This document shows, in pieces, positions 26,814 through 36,981 of a stretch of 64,000 bases of DNA (positions within the stretch are counted from its first letter, which is position 1; each line of letters opens with the position of its first letter). A program made the position numbers and the translations under genes. Below the pieces are notes generated by a model. It saw nothing but the letters and a program-made list of their open reading frames with translations, ran no database searches and had not been told where the DNA came from. The DNA is taken from positions 1,992,079 through 2,056,078 of the forward strand of contig NZ_NISU01000001.1 in NCBI RefSeq assembly GCF_002335805.1. Reading direction: 5' to 3'. Origin of the DNA: Bacillus sp. FJAT-45350. GTDB taxonomy: Bacteria; Bacillota; Bacilli; Bacillales; NISU01.

Positions 26814-27758
26814 CTACTTTTCAACACGTAAAACCATTCCTGGATAAATCATATCACTCATTAACTCGTTAGTTGTTTTTACCTCTTTTAACGTCATTCC
26901 TGATTCCGATACAATTTTTGATAACGTATCACCTTTTTTCACAACATACATATTTTCATCGAATGAATGAATTGTAAGAGGCTGTCCAATAGTTAAAAGC
27001 GTAGAGTCAAGTTCATTCCACTCGATAAGGTCCTGTACGGACACCAGATACTTGTTAGCAATCCCCCACAAAGTATCTCCATCGATAACACTATATACAT
27101 AGTCTGATTCAATTTGAGTTTCTTCTATTAATATTTCATCGAGTACATCTTCCTCGTTCACTTCTTCAATGGTATCGACTACTGAATACCGCATTGATAA
27201 CACTTCTTGATACTCTAGTTCTTTAACCTCTATATCATCTTTCACTACCATACTTTGCTCTTCATAGAGAACAAGCATCGGATCAATAGCATTTGTTTTA
27301 TCAATATTCCAATTACCCAAATGTACTTCAAAATGCAAGTGATTACCTGAAGAGCGACCTGTGTTTCCGACAGTGCCAATTACTTGTCCTTGTGTAACAA
27401 AATCTCCTTCTGACACATCTCTTTCATGCATATGTGCATAGACTGTCTCTAATCCAGTTGGATGCTCAACAAATACAACATTACCATATGTATCCGAATA
27501 ATAAGAGCTAGTCACAACCCCATCATCTATCGATTTTATCGGTGTGCCTTCTGGTGCTGCTATGTCCATACCATAGTGCTTTCCATCTCTAGTTCCAAAT
27601 GTATCTGTTATATCTCCAACTGTTGGCCAAATGAGTGAGTTTAGTAAATCCTCTTCTACTTTTGCGCTTGCAAATGATGTGGTAGACCCGATAAATAATA
27701 TTCCAATAAAAATAGCAAGAATCATTGCTATCATTAGTCGTCGAATATAGTCGGTCAT
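26814..27758 (-). CDS. secreted M23 peptidase with two LysM domains
   Basis: 314 residues from ATG 27758 (AGGAGG five bases before; the upstream ATG at 27782 has none). N-terminal membrane helix/signal, then a LytM domain: HYGMDIAAP (His, Asp), and GNHLHFEVH with the HxH zinc motif, plus YAHMHE. An acidic linker follows and two LysM repeats (YSVIDGDTLWGIANKY and MYVVKKGDTLSKIV). Probably a cell-wall or cortex endopeptidase outside the membrane. Order LytM then LysM is the reverse of the common order. Confidence 0.92.
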   Translation of the reverse strand: MTDYIRRLMIAMILAIFIGILFIGSTTSFASAKVEEDLLNSLIWPTVGDITDTFGTRDGKHYGMDIAAPEGTPIKSIDDGVVTSSYYSDTYGNVVFVEHPTGLETVYAHMHERDVSEGDFVTQGQVIGTVGNTGRSSGNHLHFEVHLGNWNIDKTNAIDPMLVLYEEQSMVVKDDIEVKELEYQEVLSMRYSVVDTIEEVNEEDVLDEILIEETQIESDYVYSVIDGDTLWGIANKYLVSVQDLIEWNELDSTLLTIGQPLTIHSFDENMYVVKKGDTLSKIVSESGMTLKEVKTTNELMSDMIYPGMVLRVEK

Positions 27759-27853
27759 AACTTCCTCCTTAAACTTGTACAAAGTTTTTACATTGTTATA
27801 CTATGGAAATCACTATAAAATTATTACAAATTTTTTTAGTCAATCATTTATCT

Positions 27854-27890
27854 AAGTGTTAAAAAGGAATTAATTTTCCTTTTTAACACT
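27854..27890 (-). terminator. terminator after VanW gene
   Basis: AGTGTTAAAAAGGAA-TTAAT-TTCCTTTTTAACACT, perfect 15-base arms, just past the stop at 27909. Confidence 0.85.
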
Positions 27891-27908
27891 CTCTCGTATT
27901 TTATAGAT

Positions 27909-28856
27909 TTAATTTCTCACATATAATTCTTCTTTTTCCTTAGCTGCATAAACCTTTACATCAATCTGACCTCTTTCTAGTGACACATCTGTTCTTAATA
28001 AAATAGGAAACTCATATGGATTTTTAAATACAAAATCTGGACCTCCCCAAGAAACTGTTGCATCACGATTTGGGGGTACATATCCAATATTTCTTGAATG
28101 AGCATAACGCTCTACAACTTCTAATCCTGCCTTGTCAATTGCATTAAATAACGTTGATGATGTTTGACAAATTCCTCCACCTACTCCCATGACAAATTGT
28201 TTATTAACAATTTCCTTTGCTTCCTGATAACCTCGTTCTCTCGTTCTCTGCCCTACAACTCTGTTAAAAGAAAATTCATCACCAGGACCTAATACATGAT
28301 GTTGAAATGCTTCTGAGGATAACCGTATGTTTTCTGAACGACCACGTACACCCGAATTGAAATATGTTGTAAATTCACCGATTACAACTTCAGTAATACC
28401 GTCCAAATCCTCAACGGCAACTGTTGGTAGTGTCTCATATATAGGTAAGACGACTTCATTCTCTGAAAAAGAAAGGTCTAATAGTGTCTCCACTAGCTCA
28501 CTTTCAGACAAAACAATCTCATTTTGGCCTTCAACTAATTCACCATCTTCATTCACCGTTGGATTTCTCATTGGTTGGTCGATACCAGAAGCGAGATTTC
28601 TTGCAAAGCTATTTAAGCTATCTTCATTAAGCTGCCTATCCTGAGGATTATATCCAAAGTCATTAAGTAATACGTAAATTGACTCACCTTTTCGTTCATC
28701 CACTAAAATAACTTCCCATTTTACCGGCACCCTATACTCTAATTCTGTTTCAATCTTTGCATGTGAACCACTAATTTTTTCTTCCGCCTCTCCCCCTTGC
28801 GCCTGACAACCTAAAAGTAATAAAACAAAACCACATGTACAAAGAAGTTTTTTCAT
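27909..28856 (-). CDS. VanW-family lipoprotein
   Basis: 315 residues from ATG 28856 (AAGGGGG seven bases upstream). Signal peptide with lipobox LLLGC (Cys about residue 17). C-terminal VanW domain: GPGDEFSFNRVVGQRT, MGVGGGICQTSSTLFNA, ERYAHSRNIGYVPPNRDATV. Found in many Bacillaceae; linked by name to vancomycin clusters but not a resistance gene by itself. Cell-wall role likely, mechanism unknown. No partner genes beyond the nearby LysM peptidase. Confidence 0.88.
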   Translation of the reverse strand: MKKLLCTCGFVLLLLGCQAQGGEAEEKISGSHAKIETELEYRVPVKWEVILVDERKGESIYVLLNDFGYNPQDRQLNEDSLNSFARNLASGIDQPMRNPTVNEDGELVEGQNEIVLSESELVETLLDLSFSENEVVLPIYETLPTVAVEDLDGITEVVIGEFTTYFNSGVRGRSENIRLSSEAFQHHVLGPGDEFSFNRVVGQRTRERGYQEAKEIVNKQFVMGVGGGICQTSSTLFNAIDKAGLEVVERYAHSRNIGYVPPNRDATVSWGGPDFVFKNPYEFPILLRTDVSLERGQIDVKVYAAKEKEELYVRN

Positions 28857-28967
28857 TGTTAGCCCCCTTCTTATCAACCTCCATTTGTAAATTTATGAGA
28901 ATTTTCTATATAAATGAGTAAGATAGCTTGTCCAACAAGAAAAATATTTAACGTCATAATCCAACAA

Positions 28968-28998
28968 AAAAAAGACACATACATGTATGCGTCTTTAG
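28968..28998 (-). terminator. terminator of the cobalamin cluster
   Basis: Minus strand AAAGACGCATACATGTATGTGTCTTTTTTTT: a self-complementary stem with one G-U pair and a T run, right after the last gene of the cluster (stop 29004). Confidence 0.88.
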
Positions 28999-29003
28999 CA
29001 ATA

Positions 29004-29591
29004 TTATTTATCTTCTTTTCTTTTCCCATTCCTAAATACAAGCGCACTTCTTTCATATTCTACGTCTTTAACTCCTAAACGAGCATTCACCACTCTTGCA
29101 ATCGCAAAGAAGTAATCTGATAATCGGTTTAAATATTTTAATACAATTGGATTCGTTGTAGAATCTCGTTGTAATCGAGTAACATATCGCTCAGCTCTTC
29201 TTGTTACTGTTCGACAAACATGAAGTGTGGCTGATGCTTGTGAACCCCCGGGTAAAATAAATCTTTCAAGCTCAGGAGCTTCTTTAATATACTCATCGAT
29301 TCGTTCTTCTAAAAACTGAACGATATCTTCTTTTGCTTTATATGGCCTGTCTTCAGTCGCTTGTAGCATTGCCAGATCTCCACCGCAATCAAAAAGCTCA
29401 TGTTGAATTTTCTCTAACTCAGCAATAATATCAGAAAAAACCTCTTTATCAAGTTGAGAAATCGCTTGACCTACGAAGCAATTCACTTCATCTGTAGTTC
29501 CATATGCAATGACACGCGTGTCATCTTTTGCTAAACGACCTCCTATTACACTCGTTTTTCCTTCGTCACCTGTTCTTGTATATAGCCTCAT
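29004..29591 (-). CDS. cob(I)alamin adenosyltransferase, PduO type
   Basis: 195 residues from ATG 29591 (GGAGG eight bases before). Transfers the adenosyl group of ATP to cob(I)alamin or cobinamide. N-terminal signature YTRTGDEGKTSVIGGRLAKD, then the conserved FILPGGSQASATLHVCRTVTRRAER. Last gene of the cobalamin cluster; equivalent of B. subtilis YvqK. Starts within a few bases of the previous stop. Confidence 0.94.
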   Translation of the reverse strand: MRLYTRTGDEGKTSVIGGRLAKDDTRVIAYGTTDEVNCFVGQAISQLDKEVFSDIIAELEKIQHELFDCGGDLAMLQATEDRPYKAKEDIVQFLEERIDEYIKEAPELERFILPGGSQASATLHVCRTVTRRAERYVTRLQRDSTTNPIVLKYLNRLSDYFFAIARVVNARLGVKDVEYERSALVFRNGKRKEDK

Positions 29592-29592
29592 C

Positions 29593-30033
29593 CTATTCCC
29601 TCCCATTTTTTAAACACTGATTTATACCATACCAGATTGTATCAACTCGACTTGCTCTTGTTACAATGTCTTGATAGCACCAGCCTACCATGTCTCTCCA
29701 TACTCTATCTTCTTGATCAAGAGGAACAATTCCTTTACAAATATCATTCCCTACTAGTACTAACTGACGACTAATATCTTCCTCTTCCCACTGCACCCAA
29801 CTTGATAACAGCTTTTGAAAGCGTTCTCTGGCATTCTCGTGTGGAAGTAATATTTTTATTAGCTCTTCTATCTGTTCTATAACGAGGATTTTACTGGCAG
29901 GAAAAGTTTCCAACATAGAAACAGTGTTATTGCTTCCATTATACCAAAGGGAATCTCTTCCTGCGTCGATTTTATAATATTTCTTTACCCACTTCCTTTT
30001 TCCGTTGAAGGCGCCACCTGTAACGAAGTGCAT
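29593..30033 (-). CDS. CobU-like protein with altered P-loop
   Basis: 146 residues. Begins FVTGGAFNGKRKWV, like the GGxxxGKS start of adenosylcobinamide kinase CobU but with R where the Walker serine should be, and shorter than CobU (about 180). Downstream LVGNDICKGIVPLDQEDRVWRDMVGW and TRASRVDTIWYGI match the end of CobU-family proteins. A standard CobU is encoded at 32915, so this is a second, divergent relative. Its job is unknown: it may be a guanylyltransferase-like partner or non-catalytic. Overlaps cobC by 49 bases. Confidence 0.7.
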   Translation of the reverse strand: MHFVTGGAFNGKRKWVKKYYKIDAGRDSLWYNGSNNTVSMLETFPASKILVIEQIEELIKILLPHENARERFQKLLSSWVQWEEEDISRQLVLVGNDICKGIVPLDQEDRVWRDMVGWCYQDIVTRASRVDTIWYGINQCLKNGRE

Positions 30034-30614
30034 CTCATTCCTCTCCTTAAATGCTCTCTTTCACAAATCAATGTATAGCCACAACCGAAGCCCACAGACC
30101 AATTCCAGAAGCCTTTTGACTTAGGAGCATATTTCTCTAATAATGTACGTATCGTACCACCATGGCAGATAATAACAACAGATGTTATTTGTTTCATTTC
30201 TACTAATGATATGAGCCTTTTCCATCCTAATTCAATACGTTGTTGAAATTGTTCTAAACTTTCACCATTAGGTGGTTGGACATGAATAGGGTTGTTAATC
30301 CATTTTCGATATGCAGAATCATTTTTAAGCTCTTCATATGTTTTTTTCTCCCAATCCCCGAAATGACATTCTCTAAAAAATGTTGATGTTTCTATTGATT
30401 GACCAGGATATAAAATCTCTGCTGTTTCTTGACACCTTTTTAAATCACTAGTTATTAGGAGCTCTCCAACTGGGTAGTTATTTTGAATTAGCATCTCTAA
30501 TTCTTTTCTTCCTTTTAAACATAGCAATTCATCAGTCCACCCAAGATAACGCTTTTCTTGATTACTTTTCGTTAAACCATGCCGAATGAGAGTAATAGCC
30601 ACACTGTTAGCCAT
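29985..30614 (-). CDS. cobC: histidine phosphatase, probably alpha-ribazole phosphatase CobC
   Basis: 209 residues. Phosphoglycerate-mutase-like fold: catalytic [10 protein letters not shown], second GDWEKKTYEE region, and CHGGTIRTLL with the second histidine. In this setting it should remove the phosphate from alpha-ribazole-5'-phosphate or adenosylcobalamin-5'-phosphate, completing the lower-ligand pathway. Overlaps cobS (43 bases) and the CobU-like gene (49 bases). Assignment rests on neighbours; the fold alone would not tell. Confidence 0.8.
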   Translation of the reverse strand: MANSVAITLIRHGLTKSNQEKRYLGWTDELLCLKGRKELEMLIQNNYPVGELLITSDLKRCQETAEILYPGQSIETSTFFRECHFGDWEKKTYEELKNDSAYRKWINNPIHVQPPNGESLEQFQQRIELGWKRLISLVEMKQITSVVIICHGGTIRTLLEKYAPKSKGFWNWSVGFGCGYTLICEREHLRRGMRCTSLQVAPSTEKGSG

Positions 30615-31384
30615 AAAATTGTTTCACTCCCCTCAACATGTGCTCCAATTGTGTCTCCTGTTATCCCACCAAAATGATAAGTATAAAAATTATGACTGAT
30701 GAAAATAGCGAGTAACCCTATTACAATTAAGAGGAAAAAGGACAATATAACAGACTGATTAAATACAATTATTAAAAGAAAAATACTTGTTATCCAAACC
30801 ATATGACTAAGTAAAGTAGAGGTTCCTGTCATTTGTTTTACGACAAATCCCATTCCTTCTTTTCTTGCTAGATTTCCAAAATATAAGTTGATCCCAATAA
30901 ACCATCTTGAGAGAAAAGGGAGAAGAAAAAAGAATATCCATACATGGCTTCCCGCTAAATTAACTGCTTCATAAATTAAGAGAAAACGCCAGCTTAGTAA
31001 GAAAATAACAGATAAAACAGCAAAAGCACCAACTCTTGAATCCTTTAGAATTTCAAGTTTCCGTTCCTTATCTCGATGAGACAAACAAGCATCACTCACA
31101 TCCATCCAACCATCTAAATGAAGTCCACCGGAATAAACGACTGAAAAGAATAACAGCCAAAAGGCGATCATTAATGTAGAAAATGGCGAAAATTCAACTA
31201 ACGCATATGCTTGAATCGCCAGTAATGCTCCTAGAAACAGTCCAGTTAACGGATACATGTGAACTGACATTTTGCCTCTTATATCATCCCATTGTGCTTC
31301 TCTCTTTAATGGAAGCACTGTTAGAAATTGAAAGGCTAATGTTATCCCATCTAGTAGGATACTTGCCCTTTCCTTAATTGACAT
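30572..31384 (-). CDS. cobS: adenosylcobinamide-GDP ribazoletransferase
   Basis: 270 residues, integral membrane protein with about six or seven helices. Joins GDP-cobinamide to alpha-ribazole (cobalamin synthase). Motif [17 protein letters not shown] with the conserved aspartates near residue 90, preceded by FLTVLP, and [10 protein letters not shown] near the end. Overlaps cobQ by 11 bases. Confidence 0.95.
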   Translation of the reverse strand: MSIKERASILLDGITLAFQFLTVLPLKREAQWDDIRGKMSVHMYPLTGLFLGALLAIQAYALVEFSPFSTLMIAFWLLFFSVVYSGGLHLDGWMDVSDACLSHRDKERKLEILKDSRVGAFAVLSVIFLLSWRFLLIYEAVNLAGSHVWIFFFLLPFLSRWFIGINLYFGNLARKEGMGFVVKQMTGTSTLLSHMVWITSIFLLIIVFNQSVILSFFLLIVIGLLAIFISHNFYTYHFGGITGDTIGAHVEGSETILWLTVWLLLSFGMV

Positions 31385-32885
31385 TTTGTTTCGTCCAATT
31401 CTCTAAAGTAGATAGGAGGTACTCTACATCAATTGCTTTCTCTACATGGTCAGCAAGCCGCTCATAAGAAAGATCTCTTTCCCCTTGCAAATTCCTGTTT
31501 TCTCTTAGCGTTAGACCCTTCTTTTCACGAAGACCATTTAACCAATAAGTTCGCCACTGATCATTGTGAAAAAGATGGTGAAAATATGTACCAATTATTT
31601 GGCCACCATCTAGATAAACACCTTCCTCTTTACCATTTACCATGAGAAATGGCTCTGTATCCTTTTCTAAAAAACTTGTTTGTCCTAGATGAATTTCAAA
31701 TCCTTTAAGTTTCTCTATACCATTCACAGGCCTTACTAGGTTTCCAGTTGAACGTATAGTAGTTTTTTTATCTTGAAAATAAGTGAACAGCGGTGCTATG
31801 TTCAAACCTTCAACTGTTGCTCCCTTCACACCTGTATCTGTCCCTGCCTTGTCAACTAACGTTTTCCCTAGCATTTGATAGCCACCACACAATCCAATCA
31901 GGTGTACTCCTTTAGTAACACAACGTTGAATCAATTCTGCTAATCCACGATCTTTTATAAATGCGAGATCATGAAAAGTGCTTTTTGTACCAGGAATGAT
32001 AATGGCGTCAGGAGTCCCTAATTGATTTTTATCTGAAACAAAGCGAATTGAAACATCGTCCTCAAAACGAAATGGCTCTAGGTCCGTATAATTAGAAACG
32101 TACGGGAGATCTATAACAGCTATATCAATTTCACCTTTACTGTTTGTAAACTGGTTTTTCATTGATAAGGAATCTTCTCCTTCAATTGTTAAATCACCGA
32201 TATGCGGAACAACACCTACCACCTTGACACCCGTATTTTTCTCAATCCATTCTACTCCTGAAGCAAATAAACTTTCATCACCACGAAACTTATTAATAAT
32301 TACACCAACGACACGGCGACGTTCCTCTTTCGAAAGTAAGCTTAACGTCCCCACAATACTAGCAAACACACCACCTCTATCTATATCAGCGACGAGGATA
32401 ACTGGTACGTCTGCTAATTCTGCAACTTTCATATTCACAATTTCTCTATCGTTTAAGTTAATTTCAACTGGGCTGCCTGCTCCTTCGATTACAAGATAAT
32501 CAAAGTTTTTTTCGAGTTCAGTTAATGATTGTTTGATTGTCTCTATCCCTTTTTCATAGAATACTTGACGATAGTCCTTACCAGAAAGGCTTTCATAAGA
32601 GACTCCGAATCGAACTACCTCCGAATCACGATCACTTCGAGGTTTTAATAGAATTGGATTCATATAAACTGATGCTTCTACCTTTGCAGCTTCAGCTTGA
32701 ATACCTTGAGCACGTCCAATTTCCTTTCCATCAATTGTCACATAGGAATTGTTAGACATATTTTGTGATTTAAAAGGAACAATCTTCATTTCTTTACGGG
32801 AAAATATCCGGCAAAGTGCAGTACACAACACACTTTTTCCTACGTCAGACGAAGTTCCTTGTAGCATGATTCCTTTCACCTTCAT
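31374..32885 (-). CDS. cobQ: cobyric acid synthase
   Basis: 503 residues. Amidates cobyrinic acid a,c-diamide at four side chains using glutamine and ATP. N-terminal dethiobiotin-synthetase-like ATPase ([14 protein letters not shown]), then class I glutamine amidotransferase with catalytic Cys in [10 protein letters not shown] and HHLFHN near the end. Full length. Its presence without ring-building genes suggests use on salvaged cobyrinate-type or hydrolysed corrinoids. Confidence 0.96.
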   Translation of the reverse strand: MKVKGIMLQGTSSDVGKSVLCTALCRIFSRKEMKIVPFKSQNMSNNSYVTIDGKEIGRAQGIQAEAAKVEASVYMNPILLKPRSDRDSEVVRFGVSYESLSGKDYRQVFYEKGIETIKQSLTELEKNFDYLVIEGAGSPVEINLNDREIVNMKVAELADVPVILVADIDRGGVFASIVGTLSLLSKEERRRVVGVIINKFRGDESLFASGVEWIEKNTGVKVVGVVPHIGDLTIEGEDSLSMKNQFTNSKGEIDIAVIDLPYVSNYTDLEPFRFEDDVSIRFVSDKNQLGTPDAIIIPGTKSTFHDLAFIKDRGLAELIQRCVTKGVHLIGLCGGYQMLGKTLVDKAGTDTGVKGATVEGLNIAPLFTYFQDKKTTIRSTGNLVRPVNGIEKLKGFEIHLGQTSFLEKDTEPFLMVNGKEEGVYLDGGQIIGTYFHHLFHNDQWRTYWLNGLREKKGLTLRENRNLQGERDLSYERLADHVEKAIDVEYLLSTLENWTKQNVN

Positions 32886-32914
32886 TCCCCCTTATTAATT
32901 TTTTCACTAGTTTA

Positions 32915-33487
32915 CTATTTTTTCACCATTGGAATACCTGATTGAATAAGGATTGCTTTATTGGCAATTGAGACAATATATTGATGTAATCTACCGAGCA
33001 ATTCTAAATAAAAGTAAGTACCTTTATCCCTTGCTGGAATATCTTGAAACAGTTCATTTGAAACGATGATTATCTGATTAGGTTTATCTTGGAGCATTTT
33101 GAACGTATTAGATAGGCGTTGTTCTAGTTGGTCTCGAAAACTATTACAACGCCATTTTTCCTCACCTTGTTCCCAACCAATAAATAATTCATTACTTATT
33201 AGATTCGTTAAGCAATCAAGTAACACAACATCATCCTTATGAATAAAGGGAAAAACAGTCTCAATATATGTTGGAACTTCCCACGTCTTCCATGACACAT
33301 GACCTAACTCTCTAGAATGTTGGTGAGCTTTAACCCGTTTCTTCATTTCATCATCATAGGGGGTACTCGTAGCAATATAATGAATTTGATTAATACCTGT
33401 ATCTCCTTTACACGCAAGCCTTTCTGCATAGGAGCTTTTCCCACTTCGGACTCCACCTGTCACAAAAGTCAACATCTCAATTTCCAT
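32915..33487 (-). CDS. cobU: adenosylcobinamide kinase / guanylyltransferase
   Basis: 190 residues. P-loop FVTGGVRSGKSSYAE, then YIATSTPYDDEMKKRV with the kinase residues, and LLDCLTNLISN, IIIVSNELFQDIPA. Phosphorylates adenosylcobinamide and attaches GMP. Overlaps the cobD stop by 19 bases. The ATG at 33475 is an alternative start that is closer to family starts. Confidence 0.93.
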   Translation of the reverse strand: MEIEMLTFVTGGVRSGKSSYAERLACKGDTGINQIHYIATSTPYDDEMKKRVKAHQHSRELGHVSWKTWEVPTYIETVFPFIHKDDVVLLDCLTNLISNELFIGWEQGEEKWRCNSFRDQLEQRLSNTFKMLQDKPNQIIIVSNELFQDIPARDKGTYFYLELLGRLHQYIVSIANKAILIQSGIPMVKK

Positions 33488-34557
33488 TCCTTTAATATAG
33501 ATAGAAGTCTATTGTTTTCCTCATGTGTTTTCACAGCTAAACGGATATAACGTCCATTTAAAACAGGAAAATTATAAGTATGTCGTGGAATAATACAATG
33601 ATTAATAAGAAATTGAATGAGTGGTTGCAAATCTTCATTCTTTCCTTTTTCTTTTAGTAGATAATAGTTAACTTGCGAGTTTGAAACCTCATATCCAATT
33701 TTTTCTAATTCAAATTGAAGACGAGTTCGTTCATTTTTTATGTATTTGGCCGTTTTTTTTACATGTTCCTTATCATCTAAACATACTAGTCCTGCTTGCT
33801 GTGCTAAACCATTTATACTCCAAGGTTGCTGGAGCTTCTTTAGGTTCTTGATCCACTCTTGATTAGCAAGCAAATAACCTAACCTTAGACCAGCAATGCC
33901 GTACATCTTTGTCAAAGAACGTGATATTAACAGGTTCTCATAGGATGGTAGCATGTTTGAAACAGTTATATTCGAAGTTGAAAAATCATAGAAAGCCTCA
34001 TCAATGACAACTGTAACATTGTTGCTTAATGCCTGCTTAAATAAAAGTTCTAATTTTTGACGTTCATATGTAACTCCTGTTGGATTGTTTGGATGACATA
34101 AAAATAGTAAATCTATATTTTCTAGTTGATTGATTAATTGTCCTATATTAAAAGTCCAATCATCAGCATTAAGAGTAAAGGATTGTACATTACAATCAAA
34201 CGCTTCACATGCATCCCGATACTCAGTAAATGTCGGTTCTATAATAAGTACATTCTTATTACGAAAATGATTGGCAATTAAAAAAATAATTTCGGCAGCA
34301 CCATTTCCAACTAATACTTGAGTAGAATCAACATTTGCATGGTCAGCAATTGCTTTTGTTAGTTTCTCTGAATTTGGATCTGGATACTGATCAATATTCT
34401 CAATGTATTGCTCCCAAGTATCCTTTAAAATTGTAGGAAAACCAAGTGGGTTTGTATTCACACTAAAATCAATCGAATCTTCCTTCATCTCCATCCCTAA
34501 TGCCGAAACAAATTGATTTGGATTAGCTCCATGCTTTGGTAACTGCAAGTGCCACAC
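33469..34557 (-). CDS. cobD: threonine-phosphate decarboxylase CobD
   Basis: 362 residues, PLP-dependent class I/II aminotransferase fold. The PLP lysine is in SRSLTKMYGIAGLRLGYL, with CHPNNPTG and VIDEAFYDF upstream. In this cluster it should make (R)-1-amino-2-propanol phosphate from threonine phosphate for the nucleotide loop. Histidinol-phosphate aminotransferase is the near relative; context favours CobD. Overlaps cbiB by 35 bases. Confidence 0.88.
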   Translation of the reverse strand: MWHLQLPKHGANPNQFVSALGMEMKEDSIDFSVNTNPLGFPTILKDTWEQYIENIDQYPDPNSEKLTKAIADHANVDSTQVLVGNGAAEIIFLIANHFRNKNVLIIEPTFTEYRDACEAFDCNVQSFTLNADDWTFNIGQLINQLENIDLLFLCHPNNPTGVTYERQKLELLFKQALSNNVTVVIDEAFYDFSTSNITVSNMLPSYENLLISRSLTKMYGIAGLRLGYLLANQEWIKNLKKLQQPWSINGLAQQAGLVCLDDKEHVKKTAKYIKNERTRLQFELEKIGYEVSNSQVNYYLLKEKGKNEDLQPLIQFLINHCIIPRHTYNFPVLNGRYIRLAVKTHEENNRLLSILKEWKLRC

Positions 34558-35494
34558 CTCCCACTAACCATAGTAATACGACATAGCTTATTACAGTGCG
34601 AAACATAATCGTAATTGTTTTCTGAATGTGTATTGTTCGTAACCGTTCCTCAGGTCGACCCATTTTGGTCCGATTTGAAACCATTCCTTTATATGTATTT
34701 CTTCCACCTAATTGAACACCTAAAAGGGACGCTACCGCTGCTTCTCCCCAGCCACTATTAGGGCTTGGATGCTTCTTTGCATCATGGAATAAGATTTGAA
34801 AACAGTCCTTTTTTGTATGTACGGAACAGCTCTTATTAAATAGAACCATCAATATTCCTGTCATACGCGCTGGTAACCAATTAAGAACGTCATCAAACCG
34901 AGCAGACGCCCAACCAAATTGTAAATATCGTTCGTTTTTATAACCGACCATTGAATCACATGTATTTACCGCACGGTATACGAACGCAAGGGGAGCGCCT
35001 CCGATTAAGGCAAAAAATAAAGGAGATGTAACTCCATCACTTGTGTTTTCGGCTACTGTTTCAACGGTCCCTCGAACAATTTCACCTTCATTTAAATTTT
35101 CTGTATCACGACCAACGATATACGAAAGCTTTAATCTTGCATCATTCATATTCCTTTGTTTAAGAGGAATAGCCACATCTTCCGCAGCCTCTTTGAGCCC
35201 TTTTGCAGCAATCGTTAAGGAAATGAGAACGGACTCGACAACAATACCAACAATCGGGTGAATAATATAAGCAACGATCGTAAGACTTAGTACGACGATA
35301 AATGTTAAGAAAATAACAAGAATGAGAAAAAGAATTCCCTTTCCCTTTTTATTTGACCCTCGATTTAAGTGTTTCTCAAGAAATGAAATTAGCTTTCCAA
35401 TTCCAACTACAGGATGAGGAAGCCACTTTGGATCGCCTATCAAACGGTCGATTATAACTGCTAACGTTATTGCTACTAGATGATAGACAATCAT
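34523..35494 (-). CDS. cbiB: adenosylcobinamide-phosphate synthase CbiB
   Basis: 323 residues, membrane protein with about five helices. Attaches aminopropanol phosphate to cobyric acid. Signature IDRLIGDPKWLPHPVVGIGK at the start, VAENTSDGVTSPLFFALIGG in the middle, and HPSPNSGWGEAAVASLLGVQLGG. ATGA overlap with the upstream gene. Confidence 0.95.
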   Translation of the reverse strand: MIVYHLVAITLAVIIDRLIGDPKWLPHPVVGIGKLISFLEKHLNRGSNKKGKGILFLILVIFLTFIVVLSLTIVAYIIHPIVGIVVESVLISLTIAAKGLKEAAEDVAIPLKQRNMNDARLKLSYIVGRDTENLNEGEIVRGTVETVAENTSDGVTSPLFFALIGGAPLAFVYRAVNTCDSMVGYKNERYLQFGWASARFDDVLNWLPARMTGILMVLFNKSCSVHTKKDCFQILFHDAKKHPSPNSGWGEAAVASLLGVQLGGRNTYKGMVSNRTKMGRPEERLRTIHIQKTITIMFRTVISYVVLLWLVGGVALAVTKAWS

Positions 35495-36963
35495 ACAATT
35501 CCTCTTCTTACTTTGTTTTTCTTTATCGCCTGTACCGTAGCATCATAGACAGCACGACCGATTTCTTTACCTAGAGGTGTTATAGTACCTGCATATTCAT
35601 AAATAGTTCCTGATTGTGTTGCTGCAATAAGTAGACTATCTGTTGATGTTCCGGTTGCAACGGTACCTGTAACAGGGTCTTTAATTTGTTCGTCATGCAT
35701 CGCTTTTACCTTTGCTTCAGTCGCAGTCATCATTGCTTGAACGTAAGCAGCATCAGGTAACTCTCCCTCAATTAGAACCCAAGTATTAATTGTCCCAACT
35801 GATACAGTTTCAGCACTTTGCAAGTATGCCTTTGAAGCATCAACTGCATTCCCTACTCCAGCAGTTACCATAACAAACAAGGATATATCATTTGAATTTA
35901 CTTTTACAAAGCTAGCATCCTCTAAATAAGCTGCTGTCATCATTCCAACAGCTTCCGCATCATCAATGTCATTACTTCTCAAGTATTCCTTGAATTCTTT
36001 CTCAACACAGTCACAATTATAGTCTTTAGAAACATGTCTATTTACAAAAAGTGAATACCAACCAAAACCGGCTCCAATAACCGCTGAAGAGAGAACTTTT
36101 AGTGGTAATGATGTATCAATACGAATCATTTCACTCGTTTTCGTCACCTTGAATTCATCGATAAGCGACCGTTCAGTTTGTTGATTAGGCTTTGGTACTA
36201 ACGTTATTAGCGGACGAGGAACTGAGGGATGTTCTTTTCGACAAATATTCGCTTGATAAACTTCTTGCAATTGCCCCTCTTCCATCACATGAACTGGACG
36301 ATTTAGTGCTACAGTTTCTCCTTTATCTAAAAGAAGGATTCGATCACAATAAAGACTCGCCATATTTAAGTCATGCAAAATTGAGATGACCGTTAGCTGA
36401 TGCTCTCGAGACCATTCTTTTAATGAGTCTAATAGACTCATTTGAAAGGATATATCTAAATGGTTCGTTGGCTCATCTAATAAAAGTAGCTTTGGTTCTT
36501 GTGCCAGGGACCGAGCTAGTAATACACGCTGACGTTCTCCACCACTTAACTCTAAGAATGATTTATCACGAAACTGGTAGACATCCGTTTGTTTCATCGC
36601 ATACTCAATCATTTTTTCATCTTTACTAGATGAAAAGTGAAACATACCTTTTTGATATGGGTAACGTCCTAAAGCAACGATATCATAAACAGAATACGTA
36701 AATGCAGAATCAGAATGCTGTGGAAGGACAGCCATTGTGCGCGCTAACTCTTTTGATGAATAATCCACAATAGCTTTTCCATTAATATGTATTTGCCCTT
36801 TTTGAAAGGGCAAAGAACCACTAATCATTTTTAATAACGTCGTTTTACCACTCCCATTTGGTCCGAGGATTCCAAAGATCTCTCCTTTTTTTACCTCAAA
36901 CGAGACATTCTCAATAATTGATTCCCCACCATATCCACCAGTAATAGTATGAACCTTTAGCAT
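35491..36963 (-). CDS. corrinoid ABC transporter ATPase fused to CbiZ amidohydrolase
   Basis: 490 residues. Residues 1-260 are a FecE/BtuD ATPase: Walker A GPNGSGKTTL, LSGGERQRVLLARSLAQ, LLLLDEPTNHLD, SILHDLN. After a linker, about 285-490 is a CbiZ domain: VIGAGFGWYSLFVNRHVSKD, VMVTAGVGNAVDAS, GTINTWVLIEGELPDAA, ATGTSTDSLLIAA. CbiZ hydrolyses adenosylcobinamide-type corrinoids to cobyric acid, so uptake and remodelling sit in one chain. This fusion is known from other Bacillaceae (YvrA type). Confidence 0.92.
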   Translation of the reverse strand: MLKVHTITGGYGGESIIENVSFEVKKGEIFGILGPNGSGKTTLLKMISGSLPFQKGQIHINGKAIVDYSSKELARTMAVLPQHSDSAFTYSVYDIVALGRYPYQKGMFHFSSSKDEKMIEYAMKQTDVYQFRDKSFLELSGGERQRVLLARSLAQEPKLLLLDEPTNHLDISFQMSLLDSLKEWSREHQLTVISILHDLNMASLYCDRILLLDKGETVALNRPVHVMEEGQLQEVYQANICRKEHPSVPRPLITLVPKPNQQTERSLIDEFKVTKTSEMIRIDTSLPLKVLSSAVIGAGFGWYSLFVNRHVSKDYNCDCVEKEFKEYLRSNDIDDAEAVGMMTAAYLEDASFVKVNSNDISLFVMVTAGVGNAVDASKAYLQSAETVSVGTINTWVLIEGELPDAAYVQAMMTATEAKVKAMHDEQIKDPVTGTVATGTSTDSLLIAATQSGTIYEYAGTITPLGKEIGRAVYDATVQAIKKNKVRRGIV

Positions 36964-36981
36964 GAGTCCTCCTCCTTTCAG

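Noticed and set aside
28874-29056. 60-codon minus-strand frame with a hydrophobic segment
   Set aside because: Overlaps the end of the adenosyltransferase gene and the cluster terminator, has no binding site, and its N-terminal part is the antiphase reading of that gene.
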